Shown: piece after piece, positions 56,748-64,000 of the stretch | Numbering within the stretch: position 1 is the first letter of the stretch | Layout of the letters: every line of letters begins with the position of its first letter | Source of the DNA: Sipunculus nudus | Lineage: Eukaryota; Annelida; Sipuncula; Golfingiida; Sipunculidae | Reading direction: 5' to 3' | Length of the DNA stretch: 64,000 nt | Assembly (NCBI GenBank): GCA_026874595.1 | Contig: CM049317.1 | Coordinates: forward strand, 66,878,618-66,942,617 | Notes under the pieces: generated by a model | Databases searched by the model: none | What the model was told of the DNA's origin: nothing | What the model saw: only the letters and a program-made list of their open reading frames with translations | Position numbers and translations under genes: made by a program

Positions 56748-57690
56748 GCTTGTTTTCTCTTGTAGTCAAACGAATTTAACATTCGCCGTGCGAGCTCGAC
56801 TCTTGTGCTTTAAAGCGACCTCCCTGATCACCCTGTCCCTCCGCTTACGTTACCCGTGGCAACCTTTCAACACCAATGAACTGAAGGTAACGGGCGGCAG
56901 TTGTGCATGCATGGCATTGTAATTTCTCAAGCCCACTGAAACAGGGTAAAACAACATTACTGCTCTAGGCGTTGTTCTTTTTTTTGTATGTATGCGTTTG
57001 AACGTTTCTTAATAGGTGGGTGTTCTGTGTATATATTTTGTATACTTTTTTTCTTTAAGGATTTTTTTATTATGATCAAATAAATTGTTTAAGAATGTGG
57101 GGCAACAGAGAAAAAAAACGAAAACTGAAAACTCTAAAGAAAATCTACACTGATATAGATAGAAACAAAAAAGATCCCTGAACATATATACAAAAAAATT
57201 ACTAATAGTTAAACATTAAGTTTAACTAATGAAAATCAACCTCCCGTATGATACCCAGCCTAATTTTACCCCTCCAGTTAACCTACGTAGTAAGCCTCTT
57301 GGTGAGGCTTACGGGCACTCTGTAAAAATATTGGTGTGCGAGCGAGGAAACAGATTTTCAAATAAATCTTAAAACTAGATTAGCAGAAATTAATGTGTGT
57401 CTACACTGGGTGTGAGAACCATTTCTTATTGATTAAAACGGGAAAATGTGCAAGTAGCTTCCAGCTCCATTATTTTTTCCCGTTTTAGTCACCAGGTGGC
57501 ACTATTTTAGGGACCAGGCAGCAAATCTTATGTTTGGATTTCCATGTTGAAAGAGGCTTAAACACAGCAGCCAATCAGAAGAAGGACTTTGAAAACTGGA
57601 TGCTCCCAGTGTCTTTGACCCTAAAGCAACATGTCATGCTTGGATAGATACCTGCTAGCATCGCCTCCTACCTTTGCAGCTGGAAAATAT
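56748..57690. other. Upstream flank of copy B
   Basis: Promoter and 5' UTR of copy B should be in the first few hundred bases; I see no clear TATA box. A perfect hairpin is at about 57291-57313 (GTAAGCCTC / GAGGCTTAC). No other gene recognised. Confidence 0.4.
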
Positions 57691-57927
57691 GTTTTATTTT
57701 CTTATTTGAGCAAGTAAACAAGTAAGGGGTCTTAGTTAGGGGTATGCCAGCTAGATTATGTAAGGTTATATGGCCAAAGGAAGAATTTTTAGAAATTTCA
57801 CACAGGGCACCACTATAATTCACACAGAGCTCTCCGTCTCTAAGTAGAGAGGGATACTCTTGTCTACCCTTCAGTCTGCTGGCTGGGCCTGGTAGACGTT
57901 TCCATGGTGCACCGCTATTCCCCAGTA

Positions 57928-58171
57928 TTAATCAGCTGTCCCCTCTGCCAGGCACTTTGTTAATGTGGGCGTTGGGTGCTGCTGCAGGACTCGGTTGCAG
58001 TTAAGGTCATAGTCATCACTTGCTCCATCACAATTATCACCAAGGTAACAACCTGACCCAGCACATTGATCTTCCATGAACACTTGGTAGCCATCATGGT
58101 CCCTGTCAATGCTGCTGACCTGGGCTGCCTGAATAAACTGCTCCATATTTAAATATATCATTCCATCTACT
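57928..58171 (-). CDS. Probable last exon of an EF-hand protein
   Basis: The frame follows a possible acceptor (pyrimidine-rich, ending ATGACAG at 58172) and runs about 80 codons to TAA. It contains a textbook EF-hand calcium loop, DRDHDGYQVFME (Asp at 1, 3 and 5, Gly at 6, Glu at 12), preceded by a helix (MEQFIQAAQVSSI) and by VDGMIYL, which looks like the end of an earlier loop. A cysteine-rich tail (CAGSGCYLGDNCDGASDDYD) suggests a secreted protein. An AATAAA lies about 230 bases downstream (57693-57698). Upstream exons were not found, so the family is unnamed. An ATG-started single-exon reading (from 58176) is the alternative. Confidence 0.5.
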
Positions 58172-58179
58172 GTCATATC

Positions 58180-60390
58180 GTATTGGTAGAAAATTGAAAG
58201 AGGATCTCATTTGCTATAGAAGAAGAGAACATCGTTTGTAGTCGCTGATGGCCGCATGATGGTCTGTGCTTATTTTAATTTTTTTTTAAGTCCCGAAAGT
58301 TATGAATAGCAAAAGCTGGGCCAAGATGCTTTATGTAGCTGACAGGTTGCTGCACAGCTTCATCAAAATAAAAATGAGGTTTAATGACGGACTTCAGCTT
58401 TGTGACTTTATCCTGTCGTATGTATTGTTACCATATGTCTTTAATGAGAGTCAAGCACAATGTGCCTACATCTCATTAAAATTGATCCAATTACGATTTC
58501 AGTATTCAAATAAAGTCTTTCGGGGCGTCCTCTCATAGTCATAAAATGATTTGGTCATGCTAATTGACACGGGCCGCATTTACCAATTGGGAAATAATTT
58601 CCATTATATTTGCCTTTCTGTTGGTGTTTATGTCAAATTGAAACACCTTTTGCTTTAAGTATTCCATCCCATGAAAAGTACACAACAAAATTTGTGCTCT
58701 TGAGAATGTCTTGAAATGAATTTTAATGAAATCTATAAACTACCATTATTATTTTTCTGTTTTGCAATGTAGTATTTTTCTGTTCAAATATGTGGAAGAA
58801 CTGTTCACATGTTTTGTCTCATCTTTAACTAGAAGTATCAGATAGGTCTTCTACTCTCATGACCTTTTACTCACTCCCATGACCTTATTAAAAAAATATG
58901 GATAAACCTACGTCAACGAATTGCACAACCGCTTCAATCTCTTTACACAATCCACCTACTCTACAGCCAGGACAACTCAGACAAGAAGTTGAATCTTTGA
59001 ATTAGGATAAACGGTATTGAATCTATGAGTGGCCGGCAATTAGCACAGTATGACTATCAGACGATCGTGCGAAGGTTAAACATTAGAAGACCAGAGTATA
59101 TAAATATATTTTGGCAATTCAAAATCACTCCAAATGAGTCTAATAAGAGCTATTCACATTAGGGCCTCCGGTCCAAAAGCTACTGAAGCTTTGCTTATTA
59201 AGCTGAATACAGGAAAACTGTAAAAATAAGGATCAACGGAAAAGCTATGATGTGTCTGAAGTCCTTTACGTACTGTTAGTTGGCTTTGATGTGTGTGAGG
59301 TCACAAAGGTCCAGTTGATACCGTTAATAATTGGCTGTGATCACTGGACCTTGACTGATGTAAGCAATGTCTTTAAAGTGTAATCAAAGCCTTTGATTAT
59401 CAAGCTAGCCTGTGATAACTACCAGGCATCACAGCGAATGCCGTGACTTGACCAGGGGAAAACGGCGAGGTAGTTAATGGAGTCACACCGTCCGTCATCA
59501 AGACACTCCAGTTGCTAGCAGCTACCAAATCATGTATGACGCATCAGTCAGGGATTTTTACTTCAAATAATACGTATTTTGTTCCAAGGAGACACTGGCT
59601 GTACCGCTCACACACGCCATAACACGGGCAGGGAGAACCTATTTGTAGCGACAAGGTTTAATGTACTAATAATGTACTAGTTTAAATGTATAAGTATGAG
59701 CTAATAATATTTGATGCAAGTCTCCTTTACTTTGATACAGAGATTATTATGGCTCTTCTTCATCATACAAGGTTTATATCTTTTGGGGCATGTAATCCTA
59801 CCTAGTGCATATGTGGGTGGTGACTAAAATGCACTATCAAATTTATCTAAAATGTAAGTCTCCCTTGGTATCGAGGTTACAATGCTTCGTGGCCATATAG
59901 CAGTATTGGTATCCATTATTTTGTCAAATTGACATTATACTTATCATTATCAACAGATAAGAGTTAAACTAACACTAACATTATTGTGAAATCATGCGGA
60001 ACAAGCTTGGAAAACCCCATTTACTGAGATGCACCATCGAAGATGCACAAAAAAATCGATATGCCCCGTTGAGTTTTGTCCACTTTCCTTATAAATATAA
60101 ATGATAATTCCTGCTGTTCTTGACCCGTGATACTGCGAGATCCGCACCAATTATGCTCATGTAAATATACTTCAGTGGCGTATATTACCCCTGTGGACAA
60201 AATATATTTTAATACACACCTGTCCGACCTTGAGACGGGTGCAAATACAGGTTTTCCTTTCCATGCAGTTGACGTGTGTTTGATTAACATTACACTAAAT
60301 ATAAGCGGCATCTATGTACGATAAGGTGTGTTTACGGTATTATCAATAGCAATGCACCAGTTTCACAATACAGGTTTAAGACACAATTTG
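58180..60390. other. No gene recognised
   Basis: Rather unique-looking DNA by comparison with its neighbours. Further exons of the EF-hand gene may lie here on the minus strand, but I could not support any. The + frame at 58302-58538 and the minus frame at 60021-60311 have no recognisable domain. Confidence 0.4.
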
Positions 60391-60394
60391 CGGT

Positions 60395-60510
60395 CTGGAA
60401 CCCCCCCCCCCCCCGGTTTTCCGGACCATGGGACCGTTTTTGATAGCTTTTCATTAGTCCTCCCTGGTAGAATCCCGCCCCTTTCCTAAATCCTGGATTT
60501 GCCGAACTTA
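60395..60510. repeat. Poly-C retroposon-like segment
   Basis: A C-run of about 14 bases, then GGTTTTCCGGACC and CCTCCCTGGTAGAATCCCGCCCCTTTCCTAAATCCTGGAT. Similar homopolymer-plus-TCCTGGATCC/CCTAAATC segments occur at 17.22, 28.09 and 41.98 kb. Confidence 0.5.
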
Positions 60511-60984
60511 TTATCTATTCATAAAATTGAGTACACACCGTAACCTGACATTGAGTACACACCGTAACCTGACATTGTATTGAACATGAAGCATACACGT
60601 ACAAATAACATAATTTATTAATACATGTTTTAATACATGTACTCTGTGCAGTTATTGTACGATTGTAGGATTTCTCCAACAGATAGAAGACGGCGCCGAA
60701 ATTTAGCTAACATCAGTTCAAAATGGCCTCAGATAATGTCGAAATTTAGAATAATCGGTTAATATAGAGTCAAATCAAGGTACACTGTGATAGATCAAGG
60801 TATATGGCCAGTTCTTGGGTCAGCGCCTACTCGAGGAGTGAATGCGTCAGTACGTTCTGAGAGTTTAAAGCCCTAATTTTGAAAAGTGAGTTCTGTTATG
60901 TATAAACCCATATATTTGTAGAACTCCTTAAATATGTTAATGACCTGTCCCTTGTCCTGATGACTTGCATATTAGTTACATATT

Positions 60985-62060
60985 ACAAACTAGAATTCGG
61001 GTAGTCGACAAGCACACGTACGTGTATCCGCCGAAATCGGAGTGGGACGGGTAAAGTGAGGTATGAATCGAACGGAAAGAGATAATAGAGTGAGATGTTG
61101 CATATTAACTTGGATGTAGCGCCACCTGAAAATGCAAGAGAAAGCTATTAAAGTCAAACCACTGCTGAGATGTGTGATTTTTACCCTGGGCAGATGAACA
61201 GATGGACACCATGCAACGATAGTTGTAAGTTGGGCCACCACATTTGTATAAGCTATAGAACTGTGTGTTAGCTATAAATATATATATATATATATAATTT
61301 CAGGCCGATACGTCAAAACTATCCTGTGAGACTGGCATGGATGTCTGAAGCCGAAATGGTTAAGTAGGATGCGCCACCAGCTATCAAAAATGTAAACAAC
61401 ATATACAAAATTGTAGGCAGAGAAGTAAAACCATTGCTGAGATGGGAGTGATTTTATCCAACGGCAGACAAACAAGGACGCTGGACAAAAATGGTTACAG
61501 CTGGCGCCAAAGTTAGTTGTAAGTTAGGCCATCAAATTTGGAAAACTGTAGAGGCTTTGTGTGATCTATAGAATTATATAATATACATCTATCTAATTTC
61601 AGGCTGATACGTCAAACCAGTCCTGAGATATGAGCATGGATGTCTGCAGCCGAAATGGTTATGTAGGTGGCGCCACCTGCCACAAAGTCCAGAAAGTTAT
61701 GCAAGATGTATATGTATGCAAAGTTTTAGGCAGATGAGTCAAACCACTGCCGAGATAGGAGTGATTTTATCCCACGGCAGACAAACAGACGGATGCTGTG
61801 CAAAATAGGTGCAGATGGCGCCACCAGTTTTGCGTATGATCAAGAGCTATGTGAGATCTATACAAGAGGATACGTCAACCTAGTACTGAAATATTAGCCT
61901 GGATGTCTGCAGCCTGAACGTGAATGTAGGTGGCGCCACCTGTCAAAACTCAAGAAAGCTTTCCAGAAAGTATACACATGCAAACTTTCAAGTGGATAAA
62001 TCCAACCACTGCAGAGATATGGGTGATTTTAACCCAAGGCAGATGAACAGATGGACGCTG
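60985..62060. repeat. Second array of the 280-bp repeat family
   Basis: Begins ACTAGAATTCGGGTAGTCGACAAG, then CGTGTATCCGCC.AAATC, as does the array at 23.01 kb. It continues with the same GATGTCTGCAGCC, GGTGGCGCCACCTG and ACCACTGC.GAGATA.GAGTGATTTTA words in at least three diverged units. An AT run sits at about 61277-61297. Confidence 0.75.
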
Positions 62061-62516
62061 TGCGAATTTAAGAATTTGAAAAAGAATTTGGACTTAAAAA
62101 ATCATGGACAAAAATGTAAAAAATAAGACTGATTACGAAGAAAGCTCAAATAAGAAACTATGTAGTTATCGTCAATGATATGCGTTTACGTCCATTTAAA
62201 AAATGCGCTTAAAACATGCTATAGCAAAAGGAAAAAAAAATCAGTCGCATGAATTTCACAATAAAGTTCAGGTTTCGCAGATTAAAAAAAATGATAAAAG
62301 AGGCGTGATTAGGGAGGGACCCCCCCCCCCGAATTTGTTTGCACATATTTTGAAATTAACAAGCAAATTCAAGGAATCAATTCCCCCGCTTCCACCTTCA
62401 AGTGGTGACTAAGTGCAAATAATTTTAACCACGCTCAACAGAGGGCAGCATCAGGCAGTTACTAAATGTGCTGATTTATCATATCAAAATTGAAATTTTA
62501 TTGTATTATTATTATC

Positions 62517-62720
62517 TTGTGAGACAGAAATTCCAAAACCAATCCCGACCAAGTTAGGCATAAGAGCAATCACTTTCCTAAATATTGAATGAATTCAGAT
62601 AATATTTAGGAAAGTTTTCACAGGGAAACAAAAACCCGAAGGACGGTCAGACAGACAGACAGAGGGACAGATAGACAAACAAAAACAAACGTTCCGAGGA
62701 AGCGGGGGAAATAACTGAAA
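62517..62720. repeat. Dispersed element, copy 2
   Basis: Same ordered words as at 40.98-41.16 kb: AAGAGCAATCACT, ATAATATTTAGGAAAGTTTT, GGAAACAAAAACCCGAAGGA, then GACAGACAGACAGAGGGACA and TTCCGAGGAAGCGGGG. Confidence 0.65.
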
Positions 62721-62869
62721 TGGAATTATATATAGCCAATGATAAAAAAAATAAAAAGACGTAATCATATTAAACCTTGCAAATACAAGCCCCCTCTATC
62801 AATAGGCATACAATAATATAGTACAGCGAAACGAAATGAACTGTAACCTAAATAAAACAAGCGAATTCG

Positions 62870-63300
62870 TGGATTTATGTCCTTCGCTTCCGCTTCATTG
62901 TCCCCTGCTGGCCCTGTCAATATGTTTTAGTTTTTATTGTCCTCTGAAAATGTCTCCACATGTCATTGGCTGTCTTTTGGTTTTCATTGCCCCCTGAATC
63001 TGACCCCACATTATATGATTCTTGGTTGTGAATTGGAACCAAAGGGGAATTTCTTGAGCTTTTTTTTGAGCTGCTGATTATGAATTTTCAGACAGACACT
63101 CCAAAACCAATCCAAACCAAAGTTTGCATGAGAGCAATCACTGACCCCAATTTGAATGAAACCGGATATTTAGTAAAGTTATCGCACGGAAACGAAAACC
63201 TGACGGACGGACAGAGAGACAAACAGACAGACAGGCAGACAAACCCAAATCAATGTCCCACTCCCCCTCCCTCCCCCATCCGTGAAGCGGGGACTAAAAA
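62870..63300. repeat. Dispersed element, copy 3
   Basis: TGCCCCCTGAATCTGACCCCACAT-type words, then GCATGAGAGCAATCACTGAC, TTATCGCACGGAAACGAAAACCTGACGGACGGACAG, and a CCCTCCCTCCCCCATCCG end. Copies 1 and 3 also share the upstream CATGTCAT/TTTTGGTTTTCAT block. Confidence 0.65.
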
Positions 63301-63329
63301 CTGAGTAGCAGTAAATGTGAAATGAAGCA

Positions 63330-64000
63330 TGAATGGGCTTTTAAAACGTTCGGAGGGGGGACCCTGACACACCACAGAAATATTTTGCACATATTTTGAC
63401 ATTAATAAATGAAAAAGAACTATAGGTTACTGACGTGATAATGTAAAGGCTGGAAATTTAATGTGTTAGACAAAAAATGGCTTGATGCTCCCCCCCCCCC
63501 CTGTTTGCATATAAATTATATAAATGAAGACACGGGGATAGACCTGACCCTGCCAAGGTCACCAATTTTCAAACTCATCCAAGATCTTTGTTTGAAAAAT
63601 CAGTGTTTCAATTTGGGGAGGAAAATATCCAACCCTTCAAAAGTTATCGCGTTCACAGTACAATAACTATGATTTTGCTGATTTGACCTTGAAGATATTG
63701 GTAAAGGTCACCAGCTTTCGAACTCCATCGAGAACTTTGAAGAAACAATCGGTGTACCAATTTTGAGAACAAAATGAAAAGTTATGGGCTTCACAATCAT
63801 TTTCCATTTCGGCAGGTTTGACCTTGAAGATGAAAATCAAGGTCATCTGGTTTCAAACTCGTCCGAGATTTTTGTGGGAACCATTACTGTGTCAAATGTT
63901 GGAGGAAAATATGCAGCCTTTAAAAAATTATCGCGTTCCCAAGATATCCTACAGACGACGAAGACTGACGACGACCGACGATGGCACTGAAAACAACATG
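63330..64000. repeat. Diverged ~135-150 bp tandem repeat at window end
   Basis: Three units share AAGGTCACCA / AAGGTCATCT (about 63556, 63704 and 63840), CAAACTC.TCC.AGA.CTTTG and AAAA.TTATCGCGTTC. The end is GACGACGAAGACTGACGACG. C-runs at 63490-63501. Continues beyond the window. Confidence 0.55.

Overview
This is eukaryotic genomic DNA: AT-rich, with genes split by GT-AG introns and most of the length made of dispersed and tandem repeats. The protein families, the tRNA-derived SINEs, the poly-C retroposon tails and the many elements ending in GGACGGACGG-type runs suggest an aquatic invertebrate, most likely a bivalve mollusc. The species is inference.

Left third (about 2.6-21.8 kb, + strand). 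I assembled one nine-exon gene whose splice phases agree at every junction. It encodes a predicted 661-residue single-pass receptor with a signal peptide, one extracellular C-type lectin-like domain, a Ser/Thr-rich stalk, a transmembrane helix with an RRRR stop-transfer, and an intracellular ZU5 domain followed by a possible UPA-like region and a basic tail. The 11.8 kb intron between the lectin exons and the membrane exon holds a decayed Ty3/Gypsy-type LTR element (about 7.6-12.5 kb, minus) and a decayed LINE reverse transcriptase (about 13.3-14.0 kb, minus).

Middle (22-32.7 kb). This part is mainly repeats: a SINE, a 280-bp tandem array rich in the palindrome GGTGGCGCCACC, a foldback-like element whose arms are arrays of a short TCGCG/TTCCC repeat (26.4-29.9 kb), and a cluster of short inverted-repeat elements (30.8-31.3 kb). 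Two short exon-like pieces (27.5 and 31.8 kb) may be parts of genes I could not complete.

Right half (32.7-56.8 kb, minus strand). Two tandem paralogues encode membrane-anchored FAD-dependent amine oxidases of the polyamine oxidase type (513 and 520 residues). Each has three exons: a 17-nt first coding exon, a signal-anchor exon and one large catalytic exon, with identical intron phases (2, then 1). In both, the lysine that contacts the flavin in this family appears to be valine. Their introns and the gap between them hold minisatellites, a likely solo LTR and repeat elements.

Right end (57-64 kb). A probable last exon of an EF-hand protein lies on the minus strand at about 58 kb. The rest is repeat families already seen elsewhere in the window.

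If the genes act together at all, the receptor would sense ligand outside the cell and signal through ZU5, while the oxidases would make hydrogen peroxide at or outside the membrane. Only their proximity supports that link.
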